From NCBI GenBank assembly GCA_903858185.1, contig CAIOHT010000099.1:1-53544 (forward strand): a stretch of DNA of 53,544 nt. The letters run 5' to 3'. Both the position numbers and the translations under genes were made by a program. Origin of the DNA: an uncultured Caulobacterales bacterium. GTDB lineage: Bacteria; Pseudomonadota; Alphaproteobacteria; Caulobacterales; Caulobacteraceae. Shown here piece after piece: positions 9,779 through 18,615 of this stretch. The notes beneath the pieces were generated by a model. It saw nothing but the letters and a program-made list of their open reading frames with translations, was not told the origin of the DNA and did not search any database. Position 1 is the first letter of the stretch; each line of letters starts with the position of its first letter.

Positions 9779-10818
9779 GTGGTCGCCAGTTCTTCCTCGA
9801 CCGTGGCGTGGGTGAGATCAGAGGCGTGGTCACGCTCGAGGGCCGGCCTGAGCGCCTGCTGATCCAGCGCGACGGCGACATCCCGGCGCTGCAGCTCGGC
9901 GCCCGGAACGTGGCGCGCGTGCGGTCGCTGGAGAAGGCGATCGGCGTGGCATTCCTGGATCTGCCGGGCGGCGTCGAAGCCATCTACTCCTTGCGAACAG
10001 ACGAACTGCCGCCGGTGCGCGGCGCGGCGATCGAGGTCGAGATTCGCACCGAGGCGCGGCAGGACAAGCTGGCGACAGTTAAACTGATCGGTCCGGCCGA
10101 CGGAGATCCTCGTCTTCTGGAGGCCGCGCCGGACGTCGAGGCCGAGATCCGTGACCTCGCCCGCGGCGGCAAGGTGGTCGAGGGGTTCGGCGCCCGCGAG
10201 GCCGCCGATGCGGCCGAGGCGGAGGCGCTGGAAACGATCCACCCCTTGCCGGGCGGTGGCTCGATGGCGATCGAACCGACCCGGGCACTGATCTCGATCG
10301 ACGTCGATCTGGGCGGTCGCCCGGGTAGCGACACCAAGCGTGCGGCGCGTCTGGCGAACCTGACCGCCATCGGCGCGGCCGCCCGCCTGCTGCGGCTCAA
10401 GGGCCTTGGCGGTCTGGTGATCTTCGATTTCGTCGGACGCGGTCATGACGGCAAGGCGCTGCTTGGCGCGGCCCGCGCGGCGTTCGGGCCGGACAATCCC
10501 GGCGTCGCGATCGACCAGATCAGCCGGTTCGGCACCCTGACCCTCACCGTGCCGCGCAGGCGGCGTCCGGTGCTCGACCTGCTGACGGACGGCGCCGGCG
10601 CCCTGACGCCCCTGACGGTGGCGCTCCGCCTCGCGCGGCGGCTGGAGCGGGAGGGGCGCGCAGACCCTGGCGGAAGGCTGCAGGCCGGTTGTTCTCCGGC
10701 GGTGCTGGCGGCGTTCGAGCCGCTGCGGGCGGGGCTGGTCGACCGGCTGGGTGCGCGCTTCACGGTGGACAGCCGGCCGGATTGGCCCCTGGACAGGCTG
10801 GAGGTCGCCGGCGCATGA
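9775..10818 (+). CDS. Short ribonuclease E/G family protein
   Basis: This 347-residue protein starts at ATG 9775, preceded by GGAAGG. It is shorter than E. coli RNase G (489 residues). The N-terminal part is a degenerate S1-like region. The DNase I-like catalytic core is recognisable from LVIFDFVGRGHDGKALL (the position of E. coli DFIDM, a catalytic Asp) and IDQISRFGTLTLTVPRR (compare IQISHISRFGLLEMSRQR). It lacks the long C-terminal scaffold of RNase E. The gene overlaps maf upstream and yacG downstream by ATGA. Endonucleolytic RNA processing is inferred from family; its substrates are unknown. Confidence 0.85.
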   Translation: MSGRQFFLDRGVGEIRGVVTLEGRPERLLIQRDGDIPALQLGARNVARVRSLEKAIGVAFLDLPGGVEAIYSLRTDELPPVRGAAIEVEIRTEARQDKLATVKLIGPADGDPRLLEAAPDVEAEIRDLARGGKVVEGFGAREAADAAEAEALETIHPLPGGGSMAIEPTRALISIDVDLGGRPGSDTKRAARLANLTAIGAAARLLRLKGLGGLVIFDFVGRGHDGKALLGAARAAFGPDNPGVAIDQISRFGTLTLTVPRRRRPVLDLLTDGAGALTPLTVALRLARRLEREGRADPGGRLQAGCSPAVLAAFEPLRAGLVDRLGARFTVDSRPDWPLDRLEVAGA

Positions 10819-10985
10819 CCCGCACCTGCAGTCGCTGTGACAAGCCAATGGATCCGGCCTACCGGCCGTTCTGTTCCAAACGATGCGCCGATATCGATCT
10901 GCAGAAGTGGCTGACTGGCAGCTACGCTATCCCCGGCAGCGAGTTGGACGACGAAACCGACGGTGATGGCGGGGAAGAGCGCTAG
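10815..10985 (+). CDS. yacG: DNA gyrase inhibitor YacG family zinc-binding protein
   Basis: This 56-residue protein has the four-cysteine zinc motif CSRCDKP...FCSKRCADIDLQKWL (CX2C and CX3C) at its N-terminus and an acidic tail, as in the YacG/DUF329 family. E. coli YacG binds GyrB and inhibits supercoiling. ATG 10815 overlaps the stop of the upstream RNase gene (ATGA, 10815-10818). It is the last gene of the infA-maf-RNase-yacG unit; tRNA-Phe follows about 90 bases later. Confidence 0.93.
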   Translation: MTRTCSRCDKPMDPAYRPFCSKRCADIDLQKWLTGSYAIPGSELDDETDGDGGEER

Positions 10986-11076
10986 TTTGAAATTGGCTCC
11001 AAAGCGCGCTGGACTTGCCGGGGGGGCTCTTTTATAGACGCGGCTCCCGCGAAGCGGGGCGTCCTGCGGGTCGTTT

Positions 11077-11152
11077 GCCTGGGTAGCTCAGTTGGTAGAG
11101 CAGCGGATTGAAAATCCGCGTGTCGGTGGTTCGAATCCGCCCCCAGGCACCA
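11077..11152 (+). tRNA. tRNA-Phe (GAA)
   Basis: A complete cloverleaf is visible. The acceptor stem is GCCTGGG/CCCAGGC, the D-arm GCTC/GAGC, and the anticodon stem GCGGA/TCCGC with loop TTGAAAA and anticodon GAA. The T-loop is TTCGAAT, the discriminator is A, and the CCA end is encoded at 11150-11152. Confidence 0.97.
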
Positions 11153-11628
11153 TCGCCGCCCGCTCCTTCGCCTCGTGCGCGAAGTTCTCCGAAAAGACCC
11201 ACGTTCAACCGGCGATGTTGCGGCGCAGCATCCATTTTCCCCAACCGGGGGAAAAACTCCCGAACTTTCCCGATAATCAGATTGTGCAGTGCAATAAAAC
11301 GGCCATCCCCCTTGATATCGGGGAATGAAATCGCGTCTCAAACGCCCTTGACGATGCGAATAGGGGTTGCCAAAGGGCCTCTGCGCCAAGTCTAACTTGG
11401 TCGAACGTCCTGACGGACTCCTGTCTGTCGGGCCGTCTTGCGCCTTCGAGACGCCTTCCTGGACCATCACAGTCCAGGGCGTGCGTCCCGGGTCGGTGCA
11501 GCGACAGCGGTTTCCCGGTGACGGAGTCTCGTGACTTCGGCGTCGGGAGTTTTCAGAGTTGGGGTGGAGACGCTTCGCGCGACGACCCTCGGTCCAAACT
11601 AGCTAGACCAACCAGGAACTGGCGAAAG
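11153..11628. other. Non-coding leader region of exbB operon
   Basis: About 475 bases lie between tRNA-Phe and exbB. No gene is supported; the exbB frame can be read back to 11518, but without a ribosome binding site or family match. The region is less GC-rich than its surroundings between 11230 and 11340 and probably contains the operon promoter. It holds one perfect inverted repeat (11235-11255). Confidence 0.6.
11235..11255. repeat. Inverted repeat TTTTCCCC / GGGGAAAA
   Basis: An 8-base perfect stem (11235-11242 and 11248-11255) encloses the loop AACCG. It lies 83 bases after tRNA-Phe and could be a weak terminator of the tRNA transcript or an operator for the exbB operon. There is no T-run tail beyond the stem, so neither role is certain. 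Confidence 0.5.
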
Positions 11629-12528
11629 ATGCTCGACAACAAACGAATGACCCCCCTCATTGCTATCCTCGGCGCTGCGGCGCTGATGATGAGCGCTCCG
11701 GCCTTTGCGCAGGATGCGGCTGCTCCGGCGGCTGATCCCGCTGCGGCCGCCGCGGCCCCGGCCGCGGACGCTGCGGCTCCCGCCGCTGCCCCCGTCGCCG
11801 AGCCGGAAGCCCCGGCTGCCGCGCCGGCCCCCAAGAAAGAATCCCACATCACGCCGGTTTCCATGTTCATGGAAGCCAACTGGGTCGTGAAGATCGTGAT
11901 GCTCGGCCTGATGCTGGCCTCGGTGTTCTCATGGACCCTGCTGATCACCAAGCTGCTCGAGTTCGGTTCGCTGAACCGGAAGTCGAACCGCTTCGTGGAA
12001 GCCTTCCGTGGCGCCAAGACGATCGGTGACATGGGCCGTATCGCCCTGTCGGACGAGTTCGAAGGAAACCCGCTGGCCGACATGGCCGCCGCGGCCGCTT
12101 CCGAAATCGAACTGTCCCGTCAGGCGGGCCTCGCCATCACGGGCGCTCACCGCGACACGACGATCTACCGCGCGCAGACCGCTGTGTCGGCCGTGCAGTC
12201 GTCGCTGTCCAAGCGTCTGTCGAGCGGGATGCAGTTCCTCGCCTCGGTGGGTTCGGGCGGTCCGTTCATCGGCCTGTTCGGCACCGTGTACGGGATCATG
12301 AACTCGTTCATCGGCATCGCCGAGTCGAACACGACCAACCTGGCCGTCGTGGCCCCCGGCATCGCCGAGGCCCTGCTCGCCACCGGTATCGGTCTGTTCG
12401 CCGCTATCCCCGCGGTTATCTTCTACAACTACTTCCAGACGCAGATTTCGTCGTATGGGGTGCGGTCGGATGGTTTCAACGCCGAGCTGATGAACAACAT
12501 CTCGCGGCAGCTCGACAAAGGGGCTTAA
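11629..12528 (+). CDS. exbB: ExbB-type TonB energising proton channel subunit
   Basis: ExbB forms the inner-membrane proton channel that, with ExbD, energises TonB for outer-membrane uptake. I chose ATG 11629 (299 residues), preceded by AGGAACTGGCGAAAG. Residues 1-27 form a signal-like hydrophobic segment ([18 protein letters not shown]). About 28-75 is an Ala/Pro-rich periplasmic linker, an extension common in alphaproteobacterial ExbB. The MotA/TolQ/ExbB core follows, with a first TM segment at about 85-105 and two near the C-terminus including [17 protein letters not shown] and [19 protein letters not shown]. exbD follows six bases later and tonB after that, so this is an ExbB rather than a TolQ of a tol-pal operon. 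Confidence 0.92.
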   Translation: MLDNKRMTPLIAILGAAALMMSAPAFAQDAAAPAADPAAAAAAPAADAAAPAAAPVAEPEAPAAAPAPKKESHITPVSMFMEANWVVKIVMLGLMLASVFSWTLLITKLLEFGSLNRKSNRFVEAFRGAKTIGDMGRIALSDEFEGNPLADMAAAAASEIELSRQAGLAITGAHRDTTIYRAQTAVSAVQSSLSKRLSSGMQFLASVGSGGPFIGLFGTVYGIMNSFIGIAESNTTNLAVVAPGIAEALLATGIGLFAAIPAVIFYNYFQTQISSYGVRSDGFNAELMNNISRQLDKGA

Positions 12529-12534
12529 GCACAG

Positions 12535-12987
12535 ATGGCCGCCAAACTCTCGGGTTCCGGCGGCGGCAGCAGGTACAATGTAGAGCAGAACAGCGAAATC
12601 AATGTGACGCCCTTCGTGGACGTCATGCTGGTCCTCCTGATCATCTTCATGGTGGCTGCGCCGCTGGCATCGGTCTCGATCGAGGTAAAGCTGCCCACTG
12701 CGGTGGCCAAGCCTCGACCGAACCCGCCAACGCCGGTTTATATTTCGATCACGCCAGGCGGGAACTATTTCCTCGGAGATAGCCCGACTGACCTGGCTTC
12801 CATTGGCGCTGATCTTCGGGACCAGATTCCTCCCCGCAGTCAGCGTACGGCGCGGATCTTCATCCGCGGCGACAAGGAGGTCCGGTACGGCGAGTTCATG
12901 CAGCTGATGAACGCGTTGCAGGACAATGGTTTCTACAGCGTGGCCCTCATCGGTGAGGACAACAGTGAACCCGGCAGTGGTGGGTGA
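12535..12987 (+). CDS. exbD: ExbD biopolymer transport protein
   Basis: This 150-residue protein has a cytoplasmic N-terminus, then [18 protein letters not shown] with the membrane Asp required for proton flow, and a periplasmic domain ending in [14 protein letters not shown]. This is the typical ExbD/TolR organisation of one transmembrane helix and a periplasmic domain that contacts TonB. It lies six bases after exbB and four bases before tonB, so the three genes form one operon ending at the terminator near 13764. Confidence 0.95.
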   Translation: MAAKLSGSGGGSRYNVEQNSEINVTPFVDVMLVLLIIFMVAAPLASVSIEVKLPTAVAKPRPNPPTPVYISITPGGNYFLGDSPTDLASIGADLRDQIPPRSQRTARIFIRGDKEVRYGEFMQLMNALQDNGFYSVALIGEDNSEPGSGG

Positions 12988-12990
12988 CGC

Positions 12991-13710
12991 ATGGCAGAGC
13001 AAGAAAATGACGCTCCGCGCCGCGTCCACAACCCCTTCGACGCCCCGGCGCCGAAGAACGGCGGCGGGTTCATGGTCGGCCTCGCGGTCGCCCTGGCCTT
13101 CAATGCGGGCCTAGTCTTCTGGGTCGCCAAGTCGCGGTTCGAGATAAAGGAAAAGGCGTTCGAGGACGAGAAGATCGACACGGAGCTGGTGAAGCCGCCA
13201 CCTCCGCCGCCGCCTCCTCCCCCGCCGCCTCCGCCGTCTGACAAGCCGCCGCCCCCGGCTAAGCTGCAGCCGCGTCCTCCGGCCATCGTGCCGCCTGACG
13301 TTGCGCCGCCGCCGCCGCTGCAGGTGCCGCCGGTTGAGAAGAAGGACCGCGTCGAGACCACGGCTCCGCCCGTGATCGCGCCGCCGTCTCCTCCGACTCC
13401 GCCGCGGCCCTCGATCATCAGCAACCCCGATTGGGCGCGTCGCCCGAGCGGTGATGATGTGGCCAGGTTCTATCCGGACCGCGCCCAGCGCCTGGAAAGG
13501 GAAGGTCGTGCGACCATCCTCTGCCGGGTCAAGGCGAACGGTACGCTGGAAGCCTGCGAAGTGGTGTCGGAAGAACCGGCCGATCTCGGCTTTGGCGATG
13601 CAGCCCTCAAGCTGTCCCGCCTGTTCAAGATGAAGCCGCAAACGCGCGACGGCGCGCCGGTGGATGGGGCTTCGGTCCGTATCCCGCTGGTGTTCAAGCT
13701 GCCGGAGTAG
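12991..13710 (+). CDS. tonB: TonB energy transducer
   Basis: TonB spans the periplasm to drive TonB-dependent receptors. The 239-residue protein has a cytoplasmic N-terminus, one membrane anchor (about residues 27-46) and a long proline-rich spacer with an uninterrupted proline run after LVK. The C-terminal TonB domain runs from NPDWARRPSGDD to VRIPLVFKLPE. The residues GRATILCRVKANGTLEACEV are the usual beta-hairpin of the domain. Its C-terminal domain is closely similar to that of the second TonB-like protein at 30409-31122. Confidence 0.95.
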   Translation: MAEQENDAPRRVHNPFDAPAPKNGGGFMVGLAVALAFNAGLVFWVAKSRFEIKEKAFEDEKIDTELVKPPPPPPPPPPPPPPSDKPPPPAKLQPRPPAIVPPDVAPPPPLQVPPVEKKDRVETTAPPVIAPPSPPTPPRPSIISNPDWARRPSGDDVARFYPDRAQRLEREGRATILCRVKANGTLEACEVVSEEPADLGFGDAALKLSRLFKMKPQTRDGAPVDGASVRIPLVFKLPE

Positions 13711-13732
13711 GCGACGACGATCTGAAAACGCG

Positions 13733-13764
13733 AACGCCCCGGAGGGAAACCTCCGGGGCGTTTT
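13733..13764 (+). terminator. Rho-independent terminator after tonB
   Basis: A 13-base perfect stem, AACGCCCCGGAGG (13733-13745) and CCTCCGGGGCGTT (13750-13762), encloses the tetraloop GAAA and is followed by TTTT ending at 13764. It lies 22 bases after the tonB stop and is the strongest terminator in the window. About 200 bases of featureless DNA follow before the next gene. Confidence 0.93.
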
Positions 13765-13963
13765 GCTGTGGCTTCACCCGCCGCAGTCAGAGTCGGACTT
13801 GTTCCGGAGCCCGTCCTCGGGTCGGCCATTGGCCGAGCCCGGGGGACCCATGATCTCGTTGATGGGCGCACTGGTCGCCGGCCCTCCAGCGCAATGGCCT
13901 CCCGTCCTGGGCGGGCTCGGGTCGTCGGACCAAGGCCGACGATGACGAGCGGGAGAGGGCGCG

Positions 13964-14848
13964 CTAGAGCGCCAGCCCCTTCGCCTCCAGCCAAGCCTCG
14001 AGCCGCGCGTTCACCGCCTCCGGCGCCTCCTGCTGAACCCAGTGGGACACGCCGGGCAGGCGATGGAGGGTGAAGTCATTCACATAGGGCTCGTAGCCTT
14101 CCGTCAGTTCGATCCCCAGGGCGGTATCCTCCTCGCCCCAGATCATCAGCGTCGGGATGTCGATCACCGGGGCCTTGCCGGGAGCCCACTTCTTCATGCC
14201 GTTGCGTGCACCGGCCCGGTACCAGTTGACCATTGCGGTCGCTGCGCCGGGCTTGAGGGCGTTGCGGCGATAATGGTCGAGGTCAGCTTCGGAGAAGCGG
14301 CTCTTGTCGACCGCCATATCGCTGAAGGCCCGCCCGATCGCCTGGGCGCCTCGAGCGGTCAGGGCCCATTCGGGCAGCCAGGGGATCTGGAAGAACAACA
14401 CGTACCAGGACTTCCGGCGTTGCGCGGGGTTGGCGACGATGTTCGCCTGGAAGACCGCCGGGTGCGGCACGTTCATGATCACCAGGCCTTCAAGGTCGCG
14501 AATCCTGTCCATGGCGAAGGCCCAGGCGACGGCGGCCCCCCAGTCGTGAGCGATCAGCAGCCGTCGTTTGGCGCCGAGCGCGTCAAATACCGCTCCGGCG
14601 TCGGCCATCAGGTTTTCGATGTCGTAGGCCTTCACGCCTTTGGGCCGACTCGAGTCGCCATAGCCGCGCTGGTCGAAGGCGACCGCCCGCCAGCCCAGCT
14701 TCGCCAACAGGGGTAACTGATACCGCCAGGAGTGTTTGCTCTCCGGAAAGCCGTGCAGGAACAGGGCGACATTGTCGCCTTCGCCGGCTTCATCGATGAC
14801 GAACGACAGGCCATTGGCCTCAAGGGTGCGGGTTGTGATCTCGGTCAT
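13964..14848 (-). CDS. Alpha/beta hydrolase, epoxide hydrolase-like
   Basis: This 294-residue protein has the oxyanion motif HGFPE (residues 32-36), a nucleophile elbow with aspartate, AHDWGAAVAW (D102), the acid D241 in WGEEDTALG and the base H269 in GVSHWVQQE. An aspartate nucleophile in HDWG separates epoxide hydrolases and haloalkane dehalogenases from serine esterases; the HGFPE and YGDSSRP motifs favour epoxide hydrolase. It is cytoplasmic, with no signal peptide. It is transcribed convergently with the exbB operon and stands alone. The natural substrate is unknown. Confidence 0.87.
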   Translation of the reverse strand: MTEITTRTLEANGLSFVIDEAGEGDNVALFLHGFPESKHSWRYQLPLLAKLGWRAVAFDQRGYGDSSRPKGVKAYDIENLMADAGAVFDALGAKRRLLIAHDWGAAVAWAFAMDRIRDLEGLVIMNVPHPAVFQANIVANPAQRRKSWYVLFFQIPWLPEWALTARGAQAIGRAFSDMAVDKSRFSEADLDHYRRNALKPGAATAMVNWYRAGARNGMKKWAPGKAPVIDIPTLMIWGEEDTALGIELTEGYEPYVNDFTLHRLPGVSHWVQQEAPEAVNARLEAWLEAKGLAL

Positions 14849-14939
14849 CGGAAGAGGGTGGAGCCGGTCCGCGCCGCGTGCAAGCGCCGCGCTTGATCCG
14901 AAGGCCGCGAACGACTAAACCCGCCCTTCGCGAAAGCGC

Positions 14940-15016
14940 GCCGCCTTAGCTCAGTTGGTTAGAGCGCCGGTTTGTGGAACCGGAGGTCCTCAGTTCAAGC
15001 CTGAGAGGCGGTACCA
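14940..15016 (+). tRNA. tRNA-His (GTG) lacking G-1
   Basis: This 77-base gene has the anticodon stem CCGGT/ACCGG and loop TTGTGGA with anticodon GTG. The acceptor stem is GCCGCCT/AGGCGGT, so the first pair is a G1-U72 wobble. The discriminator is A73 (15013) with an encoded CCA at 15014-15016. The base before the 5' end is C, not G. This is the alphaproteobacterial variant that lacks the otherwise near-universal G-1:C73 identity pair. Confidence 0.95.
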
Positions 15017-15097
15017 TCGCGAGGCGGCCACAGGCCCCGCTTTCCTTCCAGACAGAGGCTGGCTGCCGCCGGCTGTTGCCGCTCTTCACGACGCATG

Positions 15098-15134
15098 CCA
15101 CGGTTCCGTGGAACCGGGACCGGCAGAGTCCCGG
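15098..15134. promoter_or_regulatory. Two adjacent inverted repeats before the beta-helix gene
   Basis: CCACGG-TT-CCGTGG (15098-15111) is followed after two bases by a 7-base perfect stem, CCGGGAC (15114-15120) and GTCCCGG (15128-15134), with a 7-base loop. They lie 80 bases after tRNA-His and 24 bases before the next gene. They may terminate the tRNA transcript or act in the leader of the following operon; no T-run supports termination. Confidence 0.4.
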
Positions 15135-15158
15135 CCTGACGGGAACGGGAGATCGGCC

Positions 15159-16445
15159 ATGGGGCAGGGCTGGAACCGCGCACTGGGCGCGCTGACGCTG
15201 GCGGGCGCGTTCGCCCTCGCGGGTTGCGGGCAGGTTGGCTCGGCGGCGAAGCCGAACACCACCTACCAGGAAACGCTGATCCAGCAGCTGATCGACGCCA
15301 AGGCGGGCGACGTGATCACCATTCCGGCCGGCGTCTACGCCATCGACCGGGGGCTGAGCCTGGACGTCGACGGCGTGACGATCCGCGGCGCGGGCATGGA
15401 CAAGACGGTCCTGACCTTCAAGGGCCAGGCGGCCGGCGCCGAGGGCCTGCTGGTCAATGCGTCCAACTTCACCATCGAAGACCTGGCGATCGAAGACGCC
15501 AAGGGTGACGCCCTGAAGGTCAACGAAGGCGAGAACATCATCATTCGCCGGATCCGCACCGAATGGACGGGCGGCCCCAAGACGACCAACGGCGCTTACG
15601 GCATCTATCCGGTGCAGGTTCGCAACCTGCTGATCGAGGAAAGCGTCGCCATCGGCGCTTCCGACGCGGGCATCTATGTCGGCCAGTCCAACGGCGTAGT
15701 GGTCCGTCGCAACCGGGCGGAGTTCAACGTCGCCGGAATCGAGATCGAGAACACCCAGAACGCCGACGTCTATGACAACCTGGCGACCAACAACACCGGC
15801 GGCATCCTGGTGTTCAACATGCCCAACCTGAAGGTTCCGGGCTTCGCCACCCGCGTGTTCCGCAACCGGATCGTGGCCAACAACACGAAGAACTTCGGGC
15901 TGAAGGGCTCGGCCGTAGCGTCGGTCCCCGCCGGCACAGGCGTGATCGTCAACTCCAACGACCAGGTGGAGATCTTCGACAACGACATCGGCGGCAACAA
16001 CACCGCGAACGTGATCATCTCCAGCTACTTCTCGACCGGCTACATGACGGAAAAGGGTGTCGCGGCGACCTTCGACCCCTGGCCGGAGGCGATCTTTATC
16101 TACGAAAACCGGTTCACGCCCGGCGGCGCCAAGCCGGACGGACTCGAGCTGCAGGCGCTGCGGGTGGCGCTGTTCGGGGTGACCGGCAGCCTGCCGGATG
16201 TGCTCTGGGACGGCTATATCGATGTGAAGAAGTTCAAGGACGGCAAGGTCGATCCCCTGCTGGCGATCTGCGTCGACAACGGCGCTGCGCAGATGCTCAA
16301 CGCCGACAGCCCGAACAAGAACAAGGCGCCGGCGGTCATGGGTGAAGGCGCGCGCTGCCGCCTGACGCCGCTGCCGGCCATCAGCGTCGCCGCTGCGGGA
16401 CCGGTTCCGGCGGAGCGCAGGATCCCGTCGCCCGCCAAGCCGTGA
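15159..16445 (+). CDS. Parallel beta-helix repeat lipoprotein (TIGR03805-like)
   Basis: This 428-residue protein starts at ATG 15159 (GGGAACGGGAGA upstream). It has a lipoprotein signal with LAGC, so Cys23 is the likely lipidated residue. About residues 40-320 are right-handed beta-helix turns: [53 protein letters not shown], then [20 protein letters not shown] and [15 protein letters not shown]. The family is known to occur as a pair with the HNE_0200/SO2930-type diheme cytochrome gene, exactly the next gene here. The role of the pair is unknown; periplasmic or outer-membrane carbohydrate or polymer contact is a guess. It opens the seven-gene co-directional block. Confidence 0.85.
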   Translation: MGQGWNRALGALTLAGAFALAGCGQVGSAAKPNTTYQETLIQQLIDAKAGDVITIPAGVYAIDRGLSLDVDGVTIRGAGMDKTVLTFKGQAAGAEGLLVNASNFTIEDLAIEDAKGDALKVNEGENIIIRRIRTEWTGGPKTTNGAYGIYPVQVRNLLIEESVAIGASDAGIYVGQSNGVVVRRNRAEFNVAGIEIENTQNADVYDNLATNNTGGILVFNMPNLKVPGFATRVFRNRIVANNTKNFGLKGSAVASVPAGTGVIVNSNDQVEIFDNDIGGNNTANVIISSYFSTGYMTEKGVAATFDPWPEAIFIYENRFTPGGAKPDGLELQALRVALFGVTGSLPDVLWDGYIDVKKFKDGKVDPLLAICVDNGAAQMLNADSPNKNKAPAVMGEGARCRLTPLPAISVAAAGPVPAERRIPSPAKP

Positions 16446-17554
16446 AGCGCCTCGTCCTCATCCTCGTCGCCCTCGCGCTGACCTCCTGTTCGCCGCGCGG
16501 GCTGGAACCGACGTTCATCGCCGACGGCGCGCCGGAGACGCTGAGCGACTGGGGCATGATCGGCGCGCGCGGACCACGTCTGGTGCTGGCCGGCGGCGTG
16601 CAGCCCTACGAGCTGAACACGCCGCTGTTCACCGACTATGCGGGCAAGCTGCGCACGGTCTGGATGCCAGGCGGCAAGGCCGCGACCTGGGCGGCCGACA
16701 CCGCGTTCGATTTCCCGGTCGGGACGGTCGTGACCAAGACCTTCTTCTATCGCAAGGCCGCCGACGGCGCGGTGACGCCCGCCGACAGCCTTTCGCTCAC
16801 CGAGACCGGTGAGGGCCTTGATCTCCACGGCATCCGGCTGGTCGAGACCCGGGTCCTGGTGCGGCGTGCGTCCGGCTGGGTCGCCTTTCCCTATGTCTGG
16901 AACGAGGCGCAGACCGAGGCGAGGCTGAAGCGCACCGGCGCGGCGATCCCGATGGTCCTGACCCGGTCGGGCCGTACGGACCGGTTCGTCTATCAGGTCC
17001 CGAACGTGAACCAGTGCGCAGGCTGCCACGCGACGGACCACGCGGCGAAGGCGCTGCAGCCGATCGGCCTGAAGTCGCGGCATCTGGACCGGGAGGTCAC
17101 GCTCGCCGGCGCGCGGTTCAACCAACTGGAGCGGCTGGCCGTCGTCGGCTTTCTCAAAGGACTGCCGCCGGCGCCTGGACGGACGCGCGGCGTCGACTGG
17201 CGCGACGGAGCCGCCCCGCTCGAGACGCGGGCCCGCGCCTGGCTGGATATCAACTGCGGCCATTGCCACAGCCCACGAGGACCGGCCGATACGTCAGGCC
17301 TCTATCTCGACAGCGCCACGCCGATGGGCCCATCGCTGGGCCTGTGCAAGCCGCCGGTCGCGGCGGGGCAGGGCACAGGCGGGTTCTCGCACGGGATCGA
17401 CCCCGGACGGCCTGACCAGTCGATCCTGATCTTCAGGACCGGCTCAACCGATCCTGGCGCCATGATGCCGGAACTGGGGCGCGCGCTGGTCCATGACGAG
17501 GGGATGGCGTTGCTGCGAGCCTGGATCGCGGCGATGCCGCCGGGCTGCCGGTGA
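16442..17554 (+). CDS. SO2930/HNE_0200-family diheme cytochrome c lipoprotein
   Basis: This 370-residue protein starts at GTG 16442, overlapping the beta-helix stop (GTGA). The signal ends with LTSC, so Cys16 is probably lipidated. Two heme-binding motifs are present: CAGCH (192-196) and CGHCH (272-276). The rest, including YELNTPLFTDYAGKLRTVWM and FPVGTVVTKTFFY, matches the family that is found paired with the beta-helix lipoprotein. It is predicted to act as a periplasmic electron carrier or oxidase subunit. Next to a PQQ dehydrogenase, it could accept electrons from it, but this is inference. The stop overlaps the GTG of the acyltransferase gene (GTGA). Confidence 0.88.
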   Translation: MKRLVLILVALALTSCSPRGLEPTFIADGAPETLSDWGMIGARGPRLVLAGGVQPYELNTPLFTDYAGKLRTVWMPGGKAATWAADTAFDFPVGTVVTKTFFYRKAADGAVTPADSLSLTETGEGLDLHGIRLVETRVLVRRASGWVAFPYVWNEAQTEARLKRTGAAIPMVLTRSGRTDRFVYQVPNVNQCAGCHATDHAAKALQPIGLKSRHLDREVTLAGARFNQLERLAVVGFLKGLPPAPGRTRGVDWRDGAAPLETRARAWLDINCGHCHSPRGPADTSGLYLDSATPMGPSLGLCKPPVAAGQGTGGFSHGIDPGRPDQSILIFRTGSTDPGAMMPELGRALVHDEGMALLRAWIAAMPPGCR

Positions 17555-18546
17555 GTCCGGCCGCGGAACGGGACCGCACCTGGCTGTCGATCCAGCATCT
17601 GCGGGGCTTCGCAGCGCTGTCAGTGGTGCTGTTCCACGCCTGCCAATGGTCGCAGATCGACTTCGCCACCGGCCAGGCCGGCGTGGACGTCTTCTTCGTC
17701 ATCAGCGGTTTCGTCATGTGGACGGCGACGACGGGGGAGCCGGTCCGGCCGTTGGAATTCCTCAAGAGGCGTGTGATCCGGGTCGTCCCGCTCTACTGGC
17801 TGATTACCCTCGTCCTGGCGGCCGGGGTGTTGCTGTTTCCGGCGCGCTTTCCTGACCTGGCCGTGACGCCCGGCCATCTGGCGCTGTCGCTGGCCTTCGT
17901 CCAGCACATGAACCCGGCCGGCTACCCGTTCCCGCTGCTCGCGCCGGGATGGACGTTGAACTACGAGGCGGTCTTCTATCTGGCGTTCGCCGGCCTGCTG
18001 TGGCTGCCGGAGGCCCGGCGGCTGGTGGCCCTGACCTTCGCCCTGATGGTGCTCGCCTTCGCCGGTTTCGCCTGGCCGCCCGCCTACCAGATGCTGCTCA
18101 ACCCGCTGTTCCTCGAGTTTCTCGGCGGCGTCTGGCTGGCCCGGATGGCCCAGACGCAACTGTTGCCCGACCGTTCGATCGGCTGGCTGCTGCTGGGCGC
18201 CGGGATCGGTTTGTTCGTGGTGATCCAGCTGGTCAACATGGACTGGGCCCTGTGGCGGCCGATGGTCTGGGGCGCACCGGCGATCCTGCTGGTGGCCGGC
18301 GCGGTCAGCGTCGAGGCCGACGGCGGCTGGAAGCCGATACCGGGCCTCCGGGCGCTCGGCGACGCGTCCTATTCGACCTACCTGATCCATCCGCTGACCA
18401 TCGGCGCGCTGGCCATGACGATCGGCGCCTGGAATCCGTGGATCTTCATTCCGTCGGCGATCATCGTCGCGGTGATCTCCGGCCTGGTCTGCTGGCGTCT
18501 GGTCGAGCGACCGATGCTGAACCGGCTGCGACAGCGGCTTGCCTGA
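17551..18546 (+). CDS. Acyltransferase 3 family membrane protein
   Basis: This 331-residue protein has about ten hydrophobic segments and the acyltransferase-3 hallmarks IQHLRGFAALSVVLFHA near the N-terminus, GVDVFFVISGFVMW, and a late SYSTYLIHP motif. This family O-acylates sugars, lipids or polymers at the inner membrane using a His in the LRG..A..VV..H region. GTG 17551 overlaps the diheme cytochrome stop, so it is likely coupled. Its presence in an otherwise respiratory/oxidative cluster is unusual; the acceptor is unknown. Confidence 0.9.
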   Translation: MSPAAERDRTWLSIQHLRGFAALSVVLFHACQWSQIDFATGQAGVDVFFVISGFVMWTATTGEPVRPLEFLKRRVIRVVPLYWLITLVLAAGVLLFPARFPDLAVTPGHLALSLAFVQHMNPAGYPFPLLAPGWTLNYEAVFYLAFAGLLWLPEARRLVALTFALMVLAFAGFAWPPAYQMLLNPLFLEFLGGVWLARMAQTQLLPDRSIGWLLLGAGIGLFVVIQLVNMDWALWRPMVWGAPAILLVAGAVSVEADGGWKPIPGLRALGDASYSTYLIHPLTIGALAMTIGAWNPWIFIPSAIIVAVISGLVCWRLVERPMLNRLRQRLA

Positions 18547-18615
18547 CGCAACGGCCGGTCCGCATACTCTGCATAACGCCGCGCGTCAGACGCGGTCGAT
18601 ACAGGGAGCTCGGGA

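Noticed and set aside
11518-11628. N-terminal extension of ExbB to 11518
   Set aside because: The added residues precede the signal-like segment, are not typical of ExbB, and the ATG at 11629 has a better ribosome binding site.
13190-13270. Dense CCG/CCT repeats as a possible microsatellite
   Set aside because: They encode the proline spacer of TonB, which explains the repetition.
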